From Druceiella hillmani (taxonomy: Eukaryota > Arthropoda > Insecta > Lepidoptera > Hepialidae): DNA of 64,000 nucleotides. The number at the start of each line of letters is the position of its first letter. Position 1 is the first letter of the stretch. The stretch spans positions 10,001 to 74,000 of the forward strand of contig JAYKKI010000067.1 of the NCBI GenBank assembly GCA_039881145.1. The letters run 5' to 3'. The position numbers were made by a program, and so were the translations under genes. Shown in pieces: positions 1 through 11,306 of this stretch. The notes beneath the pieces were generated by a model. That model was not told the origin of the DNA, made no database searches, and was given only the letters and a program-made list of their open reading frames with translations.

Positions 1-1
1 G

Positions 2-133
2 TTCACAGGCCTCCCAATCACATCTACAATTAGGAAAGCCAAGGAGAGGGCTGAATGGGAAGAAATAATGAACGAAGTTAAGCCGGACTTTTCAGGACCA
101 ACACGACCTTCAAAAATGAATATGCAACGTTGA
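2..133 (+). pseudogene. Partial C-terminal reading frame, possible element or exon remnant
   Basis: An open frame enters from the left window edge and ends at TGA 131-133, giving 43 residues with no internal stop. It is rich in charged residues: a basic-acidic stretch with the motif RKAKERAEWEEIMNEVK near the middle, then a short Pro/Ser/Lys tail. An Arg/Ala-Glu-Trp-rich helix before the stop recalls the C-terminal tails of some arthropod LINE-type reverse transcriptases, but the fragment is too short to decide. It could equally be the last exon of a host gene whose body lies left of the window. There is no clear polyadenylation signal nearby. Its base composition is less AT-rich than the DNA that follows, which supports a coding origin. 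Confidence 0.35.
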
Positions 134-1108
134 TTGATAGGAAAGAGAAACACCTCATATAACATTATACAAATTACTTTATACGTCATCCATATCTCTT
201 GCTAATTTTGGGCCGTGTCTAATTTTAGAGCTTTTTACGTAATTTATGTAATATATTTCAGAGAGAGTAATTGAACTCAAAACGTTGTAAAATCCACTCA
301 TTTGAGTGTTATATAATATATAAGATTACTGGTTCTTACATAAAATATTGAAACAAAATTATACTTTACTGCCCTTTAAATATTCATTAAACGGATATAG
401 GTACATATATGAGAGGATTGAATATCATAGGGGAAAATTAAGTTTACCAGTGCTGAGTGATGATGTTAAAAGGACGCTTAGAAGATTAAAGTAATTTGTG
501 TGCATCGTTTTGCAAGCAAATTCAATATCGACATGTCGACAACTGTGCTTCCACTCTAATTCCAAGAGGTTAGATGTACTTTGTGACGTGAATAACCGAA
601 TTATTTTTTAAATCAGACATTGGACTAATTTTTCTAAGGGGAAAATCTCTTCCTTTCGACGTTGTAATTTACGAGTATTTTATATTATTTAAATGCTGAA
701 TTATTTACCAATACACAAAATATTTATACGCCATTGTATCGTTTTTTTCCCTCTTACTAGTATCAAATATAGAACTAGTGAATACATCTTTATTTATTGG
801 GTGGACTAAGAGCTTTCTACTTACCACTTTTTCCCAAGTGTGGGCCTAGGTCCCGAATTTTGAAATGTTTCCTAATTTATGAAAATACGTCCCTATAGTG
901 CCGTGATTTCAATTTAATTCCTCAGTCATATGACAAGTAATCAGGCTAGAGTGCTCTTCAGTTAGATTCGCTGTACTTTTATGAAATTATCGTTATATAT
1001 TTAATTCTACCAGAACGTGGTTAGCTTTTAAGATTTTAGTTCTCGTTCTGAAATTTCACTAACCGAATTTTTACCAACCCGTGGAATAATACAGTTGATA
1101 TATACCTT
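134..1108. other. Gene-free AT-rich sequence
   Basis: No reading frame, repeat unit or RNA-like fold is recognised in this stretch. Confidence 0.6.
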
Positions 1109-1268
1109 GGAATAGTATTTACTATTTATAAGCATTTACTATTTATAAGGAATAGCATTTACTATTTATAAGCATTTACTATTTACAAGGAATAGCATTT
1201 ACTATTTATAAGCATTTACTATTTATAAGCATTTACTATTTATAAGGAATAGCATTTACTATTCATAA
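1109..1268 (+). repeat. Minisatellite, 40 bp unit with 17 bp sub-unit
   Basis: The unit starts with ggaatagcatttactattt and contains the 17 bp sub-unit gcatttactatttataa. Copies run 1109-1148, 1149-1188, 1189-1245 (one extra sub-unit) and a partial copy 1246-1268. Copies differ by only one or two substitutions (for example tataa/tacaa/cataa), so the array is recent or homogenised. The extra sub-unit in the third copy is what replication slippage would produce. Confidence 0.9.
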
Positions 1269-1402
1269 CTCGAATCAAAAGATTATGTAATTGATATATA
1301 TTTAAATATTTTTCTTTTGATAATATCCAATACAAGGGTTAGCACTGACTATAAAAACTAATAGTTTTGGCCTGTTTATAATAAAATGTCTCCGAGCTTG
1401 TG

Positions 1403-1678
1403 ACAATCTATTTACAATTAAATGAAACTACGTGATGTAGTATTATTTCTACTTTCTCTAATTTCTTTATTGTGCCACATCACAACATCTTCAGGTGGGA
1501 TATTAGCAAAGATCTTTGCTAATATCCCACCTGAAGATGTTGTAATACAACGAAACCTAGGACGTGGTAAAGAAATTAAAGAAAGTAGAAATAATACTAC
1601 ATCACGTTGTTTCATTTAATTGTAAATAATGAATTTCTACAAAATTAACGCCAAATATATTCAAAAACAATCTATTTA
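1403..1678. repeat. Foldback (long inverted repeat) element flanked by 12 bp direct repeats
   Basis: A near-palindrome spans about 1411-1626. It is centred on the perfect core gcaaagatctttgc (1506-1519) and its ends read tttacaattaaatgaaa on the left and tttcatttaattgtaaa on the right. The arms pair almost continuously. The exception is a region on each side of the inner stem (near 1470-1485 and 1545-1575) where they differ by short indels. The 12 bp acaatctattta occurs at 1403-1414 and again at 1667-1678, outside the right arm, and may be a target-site duplication, although it overlaps the start of the left arm by a few bases. The symmetry creates similar 65-codon open frames on both strands, which are not genes. 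Most likely a foldback or MITE-type element; a hairpin RNA source is also possible. Confidence 0.75.
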
Positions 1679-4568
1679 GCAAAGGGAAAAACATGTCATT
1701 AAAAATTTATAGCCAATTCAATACTTAATACTTACAATTCAGTATATTCTGAATAAGTATAATAAGTCCCATTCAATAATAGAATACTATGCAAAAATAT
1801 CAACAGTCAGAAGGTATTTCAGCGCGTGCTGTATGAAGGGTTAGGTTCAAAATAAAATAAGGCAAAATTATTTTCCTTAAATAGTTGTACAAAAAAGTTG
1901 TACAAAAAACAATATATATCTTTCATATAAAATGAAGCCACACTATCGAAAAATGGATCGCGATGAAATTATGAATATAAATGTTGTATAGGTAGGTAAA
2001 GTAAATTCCATTTCGACTTCAGTACGTTTTTAAATTTTTGCTGTTTTATATAATTCGATGAACAAGTGGTAATAAACACTATTCTTTGAAAGTAACATCT
2101 AATATTTTTACCTATCAACAGACCTAGGTTTTTTATGATGAAGAACCACATAATCGCCAAATAAATTACATGATTTAGATAATATTTAATTAATAATCAA
2201 GGATTAGCTAATGTTCATGAGTTTCATAATGTTTCATGAATTCTACATATGTCAATATGTATTGTAATGTAATAAACTGCACTTAAAATATATAAGAAGC
2301 TTTGTAGGTAAGTATCTCCGCCTTGTAATTAAATAAAATAACGGACAATATTGCAAATGAAATCATTAAAATCAACATTATCATTCATGAAAAACGTAAA
2401 AATAAGAAATTTTTTTAAATGTTTTTTTGGTCTTTTCGTTCAGTATTGTTTGAATATCGACTAAGCAATATTCTATATCATTATCATTTATTATTTCATC
2501 TTAATAATTATAACTTTTGATCTAAAGTATATTTCCATTAGATGTACTTCGAATTAAATATCTCTTAAGAATAAATATCTCTTTCCTCTCTCTATTCTAA
2601 TTTGTAGAAATTAGAATCAAGAGAGGTTTTCCGTGTTTCGAACCTCAAAGGATAACGGAATCCTGTTGGTGAGACTTTAATATTGGAAACTAATATTGCC
2701 AAAACTTGGCATGGTTTTAGAATGTGCTTTTGTGCATCTATTTAATTTGAAATAATATTTAAATACGTTTATATTTATTTAAAATGTGGTACAAAATGTG
2801 AGACTGAAACATAAAATTGGGACAATAAGGAATCACATTGAAAAATTTTCTTTACCCATTTTCTAACTGTATTTCTCTTAATTTTAAGTTATATGGATTT
2901 TGTTAAATCATTACAAAAAAAATTAAATAATTTTAGAGTTCCAAGTTGGAAACGAACTATTTCGCCAAAACCAAACCATCTTAACATTTAATAGCTTTCC
3001 TGGTGATTGACCTAAAAAAAATTAATTTATTTTTAAAATATTTCAAAACGAAAATTCGAAATAAATTATAATTTATTTGCTATCATTAATAATTCAAAGG
3101 GTAATTTTCAATTAAATTACTAAACCCTTAATAAAAAATCAAAAAGGTTAATTTTAGTAGGTTACCAACAATTGTTCCTGAAAAATCTTGAGGTTATTTT
3201 GAACGTTAATATTTTTTCACATTTTTAAAATTTAAGTATAATTTTGAAAGTTTTAAGAAAAATCATCATATTACCCTACAGTAAAATTCAATTCGATTCT
3301 CCAAATTGTGGCAAAGAAAAGGAAAAGAAAGTAATATTTTCAAGAAAATATTTAAGTATTATTTATAGAATTGCTTTATTCTACGTTGCTAAAACTCTAT
3401 TATAATATTTATTTTCACAAATCTAGGAGCGCCTTTCCAGCGATAGTTTACAATTACACATTATGTGTAATTAACTTTCAAATGACAATATTTTTTACAT
3501 AACTTGCGTATATGGGTAAACTAGACAAATGGTCGCTTTGTTTCATCTATTTGATTTACCGTAATCATAAATCATTATAATACATAAATTTTTTAATAAC
3601 AATTTAAGCTGTTTCACTTATGGCTCCTATTGCGCAATAAAAGTTACCATAGCATAACAACGAGAAGAATTTCCGAAAAATTTACTTTTTACTATTCAAT
3701 AAAATATTTATGTATTTCCGTAAATTTTTAATAAATCATTTTCCTTAAAAAGTGTTTACTTTACTACACAAATTGATATATGTTATAGCACACAGTGCCT
3801 ATCACGTGCACACTGCACGCTGAAGATGATTGATTGAGCAGAGTAAAGCCAGATAAATGCTTGGTGATGACAGGGCTATAATTAAATGAGGCCAACTTGT
3901 TGCATGGTCTAATGAAACTCATACATTTAGATATATCAGTTGGTATATAGCGTATTTTTTATGATTACCTATCTTTCTACTTGGTGTCACTTGTATTATC
4001 TAATATCTCTAAATAAATATTTGTTTCAAATACTTATGTAAAAGACAATATGGTTAAATAATTTTATTCTTTCCTGCTTCTATGATACTTGGTACATACA
4101 GTAATCATGAATTTTACAATGGTATTAATAAATATTATATTAATTTTTGTTTTCAAGTGGTACATTTTTGCACAAATATGATTCATACAATATACCTCCA
4201 ATATCCGTTATTTCTTGTAGACATATAAACTAGAATAACATTTCATGGAAAATAACTGGTATAAAATCAGCTATCATCTCATGTTATAACCTTTATTCAC
4301 TTAACATATCCATAAACATATTTGAAAGCACAAGTTTAATAAATAACATAACCAATTTTAATAAGGAGGACTGTATGAGTATTTGAGGCAACGAAAGTTC
4401 TCAACTTCAACGAAAAGTGTAAATGAAGAATATAATAACTAAATAAAATAATTGTTTCGTGCTCATTTTTAAAGTTCAAATAGTCGCCATAAATAAATTC
4501 TACTTTTACTCTATATTTGCATTACAATTGAGTGTAAAACAATATTATAGATTAGTCATAAAAAATAC
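1679..4568. other. Gene-free AT-rich sequence
   Basis: Only short open frames with low-complexity translations are present. No domain, repeat array or RNA gene is recognised. A short, less AT-rich patch at about 3790-3850 has no identifiable content. Confidence 0.55.
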
Positions 4569-4621
4569 TGTTTTTATGAAATAAGATTTAGCAACTACAT
4601 GTTTTTATGAAATAAGATTTA
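4569..4621 (+). repeat. Perfect 22 bp direct repeat, period 31
   Basis: tgtttttatgaaataagatt plus ta occurs at 4569-4590 and again at 4600-4621, separated by 9 bp (gcaactaca). The copies are identical. Confidence 0.9.
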
Positions 4622-4744
4622 AGTTTTGTTGAATTCAATTATGACTCTGTTAGACTAACTGTGCCGTAAATATGTTTTCTTCAATAATTATTACTTTCTG
4701 TTCGTAGTTATGTACTGACAAGGCAATGTGAATTAAATTATAAC

Positions 4745-4750
<6 letters not shown>

Positions 4751-4795
<45 letters not shown>
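4751..4795. repeat. (TA)n microsatellite
   Basis: Uninterrupted alternating A/T over 45 bp, preceded by the short imperfect stretch acatatac. Confidence 0.95.
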
Positions 4796-4796
<1 letters not shown>

Positions 4797-5106
4797 CAAA
4801 TTGTCACAACAAAGTCTTGCTAATTTCTTAATTTCAAGGTTTTGGCCCAAATCAGTTTTTTCGATAGGCGTGAAATTTTGGTTAACATATAGCTCAGAAG
4901 TGGCCAGATAACTTCTATGTATATAGATATGCTTTAAGCCCCTTAGAAACGTCGCCCTCTTAATACTCCAACATTTTTATAAATAATTAATTTCATTTTC
5001 AATTGTGTTAATTGATTTTGGATGTACAATTGAGAAACACCTTCTAGTATATGACTATTCATTTAAGGCTCAGCGGTATGTGTAAAATATATATATGTTT
5101 ATATAC

Positions 5107-5108
<2 letters not shown>

Positions 5109-5155
<47 letters not shown>
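5109..5155. repeat. (TA)n microsatellite
   Basis: Uninterrupted alternating A/T over 47 bp, followed by a short gtatgtatgtaa run. Confidence 0.95.
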
Positions 5156-5156
<1 letters not shown>

Positions 5157-6766
5157 GCATGTATGTATGTAAGTATATCAAAACCCAGTCAATGCTAGTT
5201 ATGACAAGTAGTACTGATTAAAATAGTAAAATGGTCAATAAGGCCAAAAATAAATTTTGTTTTTTTTCGAATCAAACAAAAATAGTCCTTGTGGCGCAGA
5301 CATACAATTACTTTACTATTTTCCTTTGATCAAGAAATATAATAACATTGCGCAAAAATGGCGATGTGGCAACAAATATATGCCTACCGAATTCTTAGTG
5401 AAAATACATCGTCTTTGAAATTACAAACCACTTAATACTATTCCTGTGATTGAACTACTGAATTGCGTTAATTAATTTTTCATAAACGGTTAAGTGTGTC
5501 TCATTTAGTACATAAGGATTAATGCCGAAGGCTCAAATCCACATTATATATATGACACCGTATGTCCGCGAATAAGTGTCGGACAAAAAAGACGCTATTC
5601 TTTGGCTACAAAATAATAAATTGTTAAAATAAAACATAAAACACGTGCTTTTTCTAATTAAGCACAAAAAATATTACACATAACTCCTTTTAACACACCC
5701 AATACTTGCCCGGAGAGCGCAGAGCTTACCCGGAGTGGCGATTTGGCGAGCCGCTAACGCACGCACACCAGCCGTAAGCAACCACTATATATAGATTCTC
5801 TTGCATTGAATTTACTGAACACCTGAGAATCAATGTAATAATAACGCCATTTCGATCAGTTGACAGAAAATAATGTTATTTCATTATACCTACATATTGA
5901 ATTAATTTTTTTTTGCCAATTGACATGAAATATAAGTATTAAGAACATAATAAATTATATTACTAATGTACTCACTCATGTTGTAGTTACGCGTAAACCT
6001 CTTACCAAATAACTTAAATAGTTTATAAAATACTGAACGGATAAAATATTTCAATTAAATTTAATTCCCTTAATGTTCACGGAAAAATTATTTCACTGCA
6101 TATTTGATTAGCCTTTTATATTCAAAATATTACCCGTTTTATTGTAAATACAATGGCACTCTCCTAATTATTGATTTAATTACGTTATCAATCATTTGAG
6201 GATTTCTGTTAATCGTATTAAAATTTTGCTAATTCTTTTGCATAAAGTCTCTTCATAGTTCGATCAACAGATATAATAAAATTAAAGTCTGAACTTTAAA
6301 ACATGTAATAATATTTATATCTAACTTCTCGCCTATAAATGGCAAGCTAAAACACCGACAAACAATAACTTCAAATTCATTTAAATAGTGTAATAGACGA
6401 AGGTATTTTAATTTATACATTTAAGTTCTATAGTTTATTTTACTAGTTAAAAGGTTTTCGTTCTTTAAGTATGAGAAATGGGATTACCCAAAGTGAATAC
6501 TATAAATCCGTATCAAATCTGTAACTCGGCAGATCATTATTTTTCGTACACTTAAAAACATTACGATATGTTCGACACAAAAATATGTTTAAAAACACAT
6601 TAAAATAAAGTAATATTTATAACTGTAGCATGATTAAATATAATCAACTTAGAATTAACATTGAAATCAAATTAAGTGTAAATACAATTATGGTATTTAC
6701 AAGTGATATCGATTAAAATCAATCCTTTTCCAAATGAACACATACCTATGTCGCTTACATACGTTC
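5156..6766. other. Gene-free sequence with a GC-rich patch
   Basis: No gene is recognised. About 5705-5785 stands out as GC-rich within AT-rich surroundings. It contains two similar pieces (cccggagagcgcagag and cccggagtggcg) and then ctatatatag, a TATA-like motif, at about 5785-5795. This could be a relic of an element promoter, but nothing downstream reads as a gene. Confidence 0.4.
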
Positions 6767-6800
6767 TATATATATATATATATATAAATATATATATATA

Positions 6801-6851
<51 letters not shown>
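6767..6851. repeat. (TA)n microsatellite with two interruptions
   Basis: Alternating A/T over about 85 bp, broken by single-base phase slips near 6785-6790 and 6803-6806. Confidence 0.95.
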
Positions 6852-6853
<2 letters not shown>

Positions 6854-7981
6854 CAACAAATGGTTAAATGGCTTAGCATTTTACTCAATACGTAAAAGGA
6901 ACGTTTTTGAATATCGGCAGTACCCTATTCTTAGTAATTGAGAGACGGTCACCTTGAAAAGTATTGTACGATCAAAAGGGCGAAGCATGATAACAGCGCT
7001 AGTGCTTTTTATTGGTTAACTGCACATGGACCAGATTGTACCTTACTAGATTGGCTAACGTTATTTCTCTTACGATATACCAGCAAATTAGAAATGATTC
7101 CATTTTTAGTACGTAAAGAAAATAACAGATGCAACGAAGCGTAGCTTCATACATCATTAATTTTTTTATCAATTGTACTGTGTAGTAATCTCTTCGTATT
7201 TTGAATATTGTGCAGATATATTTTAGATTTAGAAAAGGTAATTCTTTAATAAGTTGTATTCAATTCTGCGAACGCAGCTTTGAACTTTACATAAAACAAT
7301 TGTAAGAAACTGTCTTTAAACTATATAACATTTAATTCAGAAAATTGTGGAAAGATGTATATTTCTTAAAGAACAATTTTACCAATAAAAAAATGTTCAG
7401 TTAATCAAAACGGTAATCAATAATTATACATTGGTTTTTGGATTATTCGATAAATTAAACACATATTGAATTATTTTTTTTATCTTAGCCACATTTTTTT
7501 TGATTTAATAAGAGATCACGGAGCAGCGGTGACCTAAAAACTTCGTAAAGTATAATTGTTTTCTTTTAAACATGTGTTCAGTATTATATTTTTATTTTCT
7601 ATTTCTGCCTTACTAACTATAATGACATAATATTTTTTTATAAATAATTAATTTAATTGAAAATAAACGCAATTAATATTTTATAATTAGCATAACAATA
7701 ACAGTTGAATGTATTTGAAAAAAAAACAAAATTCTGGCTACAAATTTAGCGATTTATCTGATAAAACATTGAACATTACATTGTTATTTGCTATTTTTTT
7801 CACCATTTTTATGTCATGAGCCACGAAAAAAGTTAGAGACTTAAGTAAAAAGCCTTGCAACCTTTTTGTTATACTAAAAATTAAAATAATATTTAAATTA
7901 ATTTAAACTTAATAATTTGAAAGAAATTATGGCTCAATTCATAAGCTGTAAATTTATTTTTTACGTTGTTATTACCTGGTT
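6852..7981. other. Gene-free sequence before the Copia insertion
   Basis: A 68-codon frame at 6938-7144 (+) has mixed composition but no recognisable motif, and is probably chance. The remainder holds nothing recognisable. Confidence 0.5.
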
Positions 7982-7986
7982 ATATT

Positions 7987-8153
7987 TGTTATTTTAATGA
8001 ATTAGAAATACTTTTATATGTTTAAATTCTTATTTATTATTAGAAAACCTTAATACACAATTACACATCTTAACAGTAATCCGCCATTTCGTTTCCAAAG
8101 CTGAGCGAGAGAGAGCAATATTGCCAATATAAAAGTACCTATAATTCCTAACA
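7987..8153 (-). repeat. 3' LTR of the Copia element
   Basis: On the plus strand it begins tgttattttaatgaatt and ends taaca, so it has the TG...CA ends expected of an LTR. It carries the internal piece gctgagcgagagagagca shared with the other LTR. Confidence 0.95.
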
Positions 8154-8162
8154 CGCCTCCTT
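8154..8162 (-). promoter_or_regulatory. Polypurine tract
   Basis: Read on the minus strand, aaggaggcg lies directly next to the 3' LTR, where the plus-strand primer for reverse transcription is expected. It is short and ends with one pyrimidine. Confidence 0.6.
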
Positions 8163-8230
8163 ATATTTATATTCGCAACAAACATTTATATAAACACTTA
8201 CAGTAGTCTCTATTAAATTGTCACTCAATT

Positions 8231-8873
8231 TTACTCTTTTAAATTTAACATCTCTCTGAATTTAATGAATTTAACATTTCCCAATGCTTTAGTAAATATA
8301 TCTGCAATATTCTTTTCGGACTCTATTTTTACAACATCAATATAGCCTTGCTTAGCATTCTCATGTATAAAATGATAGTGAACTTCAATATGCTTGGAAT
8401 TCTTTGTAAAATATCCAAAATTTATTAGAAATAGCTATATCGCCTTAATTATCTTCATAAATTTTAACTGGTTTACAAATTTTAGTAAAAACATCATTCA
8501 ATAAACAAATAAGAAATTTTAATTCTGTTACCGCTTCTGATAACGCAACATATTCAGCAAATGTAGAAGACTTTGTTACACTACCTTGTTTCTTTGATGT
8601 CCAATAAATTATATTTCGAAATAATCTAATAACAAATCCTATAGTATACTTTCTGTCCAAAATATCTCCTGCCCAGTCGGCATCCACATAACGATCCAAA
8701 ATATCAGCATTACTATTATTACAATATGTTAATTTAAGATCTCTTGTCAAATATAAATACTTTAAAACTCTCAGAGCATATTTGAAATATGTCTCATTAT
8801 AACAGTTTTGAAATCTGCTCAAATAATTTACACTGTAACAAATATCTGGTGTGGTGCCTGAACTAATATACAA
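8231..8873 (-). pseudogene. pol: Copia pol: RNase H domain and C-terminus (broken)
   Basis: The open part (8445-8873) carries the Copia RNase H signature. The motif YVDADWAGD holds the first acidic residues, followed by a Ser/Lys segment and SSTFAEYVALSEA, which provides the Glu and the usual AEYxAL block. A frame change near 8445 separates it from the true C-terminus. That continues in another frame to a TAA at 8231-8233 and contains KNSKHIEVHYHF and the NIADIFTKALG block, both typical of the end of Copia pol. RNase H would have removed the RNA strand during cDNA synthesis. The break means no complete polyprotein is made. Confidence 0.92.
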
Positions 8874-8922
8874 GAGTGCACCAATTAAATTTCGGTATTT
8901 TACATCTTCAATTAATATCAGA

Positions 8923-9673
8923 TTATTCCAATTTTAAATTTATTTCCATAGGGGTTTTAAACAATTTTGAACTTTCAATATCATAACGTTTAGCTAAAGA
9001 CTCAATATAAGATTTTTGACTTAAAGTTAAAATGTTATCTTGATTATAGTTATATTCAATTTCTATTCCAATATAATTGTTTACTTTACCCATGTCCTTC
9101 ATTTTTAATTGTTTAGACAATTTAGTTTTTATATCAGCAATTACATCTTCATTTTCAAAACATATGATTAAGTCATCAACAAATACTTTTATATAAACCG
9201 TAAAGCTGTTCTCCCTTTTGACATACAAACAATAATCATATTTACTTCTGCGAAAACCTAAAATAGGCAAAAAATCGTTAAAACATTCATACCGTGCACG
9301 GGGACTTTCTTTTAAACCATATAATGGTTTATTTAATTTATATACTTTATCAGTTCCATTTTCATAACCATTTGGCTGTTTTATATAAACTACAGACAAA
9401 ACTTTACCGCTTAAAAAAGCTGTTTCAATATCCATTTGATGAATAACTAAAGAACTTTTACGACAATAATAGTAGTTTAAGCGTTGGCATCTTAGCAACA
9501 GGAGAATAAGTATCATCAATACAGTCAGTTTGTCGAAAACTTCTTACCACTAGCCTTGCTTTATATTCATTTTCACTCTTCCTTTTATATACCCACTTGA
9601 CATCAATTACCTTTTTATCCTCAGGAGGTTTGTTTACTGGGGACCATTTATAATTTTTCACTAAACTGTCCAC
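8923..9673 (-). pseudogene. pol: Copia pol: reverse transcriptase (two overlapping frames)
   Basis: The N-terminal part (9458-9673) has the entry block WVYKRK...YKARLVVRSF and the following D-TYSPVAK. The main part (8923-9519) is in another frame and begins just before QMDIETAFLSG, with the first catalytic Asp. It continues through YGLKESPRARYE and the catalytic box VFVDDLII (FVDD in place of YVDD), then the LGI-type block NYIGIEIEY. The catalytic aspartates are all present; the defect is the frameshift where the two parts overlap near 9458-9519. Identity as Copia-type RT is secure. Confidence 0.95.
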
Positions 9674-9991
9674 TTCCCTGTTAATTTCTTCTTTCCATTT
9701 AGTTGCCTCATCACATGTAGTCGCTTCCTGAAAATCACGAGGAGCCGAAGCGTCACAGTAGTTACAGTATATACAATAATAACCAAATTCCTCATTAAAA
9801 CGTTGTGGAGGTTTGACTTGTCTTCTTGATCTTCTTTCTATAATCTCATTTTTACTTTCTTCTTTATGTGTTTCATTATTTCCGAAATATTTATTTGTAT
9901 CCTTTTTATCCTGTGTCTATTTGTCTTGCTTTTCCCTTCCTTCCACATTATCTTTAATCTTATCTTCATCCTCACTTTGAAATCCACACAA
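9674..9991 (-). pseudogene. pol: Copia pol: linker between integrase and RT
   Basis: Low-complexity, Lys/Glu-rich coding remnant without a clean open frame. It occupies the position of the variable linker between integrase and RT in Copia polyproteins. Confidence 0.6.
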
Positions 9992-10546
9992 TTAAACATC
10001 TTCCTCTATTATGTCACAATGTCTAGCAATAATAACTCTGTTGTCGATTAATACTCTGTATCCAGTATCAGTATAACCAAGTAAAATTCCAACTTCTGCT
10101 TTCTTATCCCATTTAGACTTTCTCCGTTCTTCTAGAATTCTCAGAAAAACTTTACTTCCATACATTTTTAAATTTTTAACAGATGGCTTCCTTTTGAAAA
10201 ATATTTCATTTAGTGTTTTGTTCACAATAGTATTAGTCAATGTTCTGTTCTTAAGATAAGCTGCGGTTTTAATTGCTTCTGGCCAAAATATTCTTTCCAC
10301 CTTCGCTTATGATAAAAGACATCTACCCATATCCATTAGTGTACAATTGTATCTCTCTACTGTTCCATTTAATTCATGAACATATGCTGGACAAGGTTTT
10401 ATTATTATTCCTTTCTTTCTTCCAAACTGAAAAACTCTTGCATTCATGTACTCTTTTGCATTGTCACATCGCAGTTCCTTTATAATTTTTCCTGTTATGT
10501 TCTGAACCTCATTTACATATTCCACAGAGTAGTCTATATACCTCAT
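9992..10546 (-). pseudogene. pol: Copia pol: integrase core and C-terminal region (two frames)
   Basis: The core part (10307-10546) shows IKELRCDNAKEYM with the second catalytic Asp, and LNGTVERYN with the catalytic Glu, at the normal spacing. The following frame (9992-10300) has FWPEAIKTAAYLKNR, the KMYGSKVFLRI block and GILLGYTDTGYRV, which are hallmarks of the Copia integrase C-terminal half. The boundary near 10300 is a frameshift. Confidence 0.94.
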
Positions 10547-11081
10547 CTTTTGATCTCATACAATAAACTTTAACCAGCTTGCTATAATTATCTATAAAGC
10601 TCAAAAAATATTTTTCTCCATGATATCATGTAGTCTGATGTGGCTCATTTAAATTTATGTGTACAATATCTAATATCGCCTCTGCCCTTCGTCGACTGTT
10701 ATGAAATGGTAAGTTATGCATTTTATTTTCAATACATATAGCACATTTTAAATATTCATATTCAATATCTTTTGATAATCCTTGTAATGACTCATTTTTA
10801 CACATTAATTCCAAATTATTAAAACTTACATGACCCAATGTACGATGTAGTTTTTCCTTCACTGTCATATTCTTTCTACTCATGTTCGCTTGCAATATTT
10901 CTTCATTCATGTAACTTTTCATCTTATATAATCTTTCATCCTTAATAGCAATTGCTATAATCTTTCCATAATAATTGTAAATTTTTGAAACTCTTCCGCT
11001 TGAAACAATTGAATGTTTGTCTGTGATTTTTGAATAACTTAATAAATTTTCCTTCATTTCCTTTCCTTCCTTTCGTCCCAC
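10547..11081 (-). pseudogene. pol: Copia pol: GAG-pre-integrase zinc region and start of integrase
   Basis: The frame 10626-11081 starts with NLLSYSKITDK, the region just after the protease. It has the HHCC zinc motif H-RTLG-H ... C-AI-C, then reaches the start of the integrase core. Where the family normally has a catalytic Asp (usually H-T/S-D-L), this copy reads HINLNEP, so the first catalytic Asp appears to be Asn. A stop or frameshift near 10626 follows. The next piece, 10547-10620, still reads FLSFIDNYSKLVKVY, the expected continuation. The protease itself is not present. Confidence 0.93.
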
Positions 11082-11227
11082 TTGTCGTCATCGGTTTCAA
11101 TTTTAGCTCTGATTATAACATCCTTGCATTTCTTATACTGCAGAAACTTAAGCATTCGTATTTTCCAGTTACTATAATCTGCTCCATCGAAAATGGGAAT
11201 ATTTATGTCGCTGTTCTTAACCGCCAT
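11054..11227 (-). pseudogene. gag: Copia gag N-terminal stub
   Basis: An ATG at 11227-11225 lies 80 bp inside the 5' LTR and opens 57 codons ending in TGA 11056-11054. The stub contains IPIFDGADYSNWKIRMLKF, which matches the start of Copia gag (FDG-x-NY-x-W-K-x-R-M). After about residue 53 the sequence enters the purine-rich stretch gacgaaaggaaggaaagga and then joins post-protease sequence in a different frame. The rest of gag, the CCHC zinc knuckle and the protease are therefore deleted, with the junction in or near that purine run. Confidence 0.88.
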
Positions 11228-11295
11228 TACTCACCTTTTTTATATTTGCAAAAATTCCTTATTTACGTTTTACTTTTGAAAACTTCTTAACCGCG

Positions 11296-11306
11296 CTCTG
11301 CTACCA
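11296..11306 (-). promoter_or_regulatory. Primer binding site for initiator tRNA-Met
   Basis: Read on the minus strand, TGGTAGCAGAG directly abuts the 5' LTR. It is complementary to the 3' end of animal initiator tRNA-Met (...CTCTGCTACCA). Eleven bases match, continuing into gcgcgg, which does not. Confidence 0.85.

Noticed and set aside
1109..1268. CRISPR array
   Set aside because: Units are contiguous with no unique spacers; it is a minisatellite.
1418..1619. 65-codon frames on both strands
   Set aside because: They mirror each other because of the foldback repeat, and carry no domain.
6938..7144. 68-codon frame as a gene
   Set aside because: No recognisable motif, no homologous copy in the window, length within chance expectation.
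9866..10573. Plus-strand frames of 61-70 codons
   Set aside because: Antisense shadows of the Copia integrase and linker.
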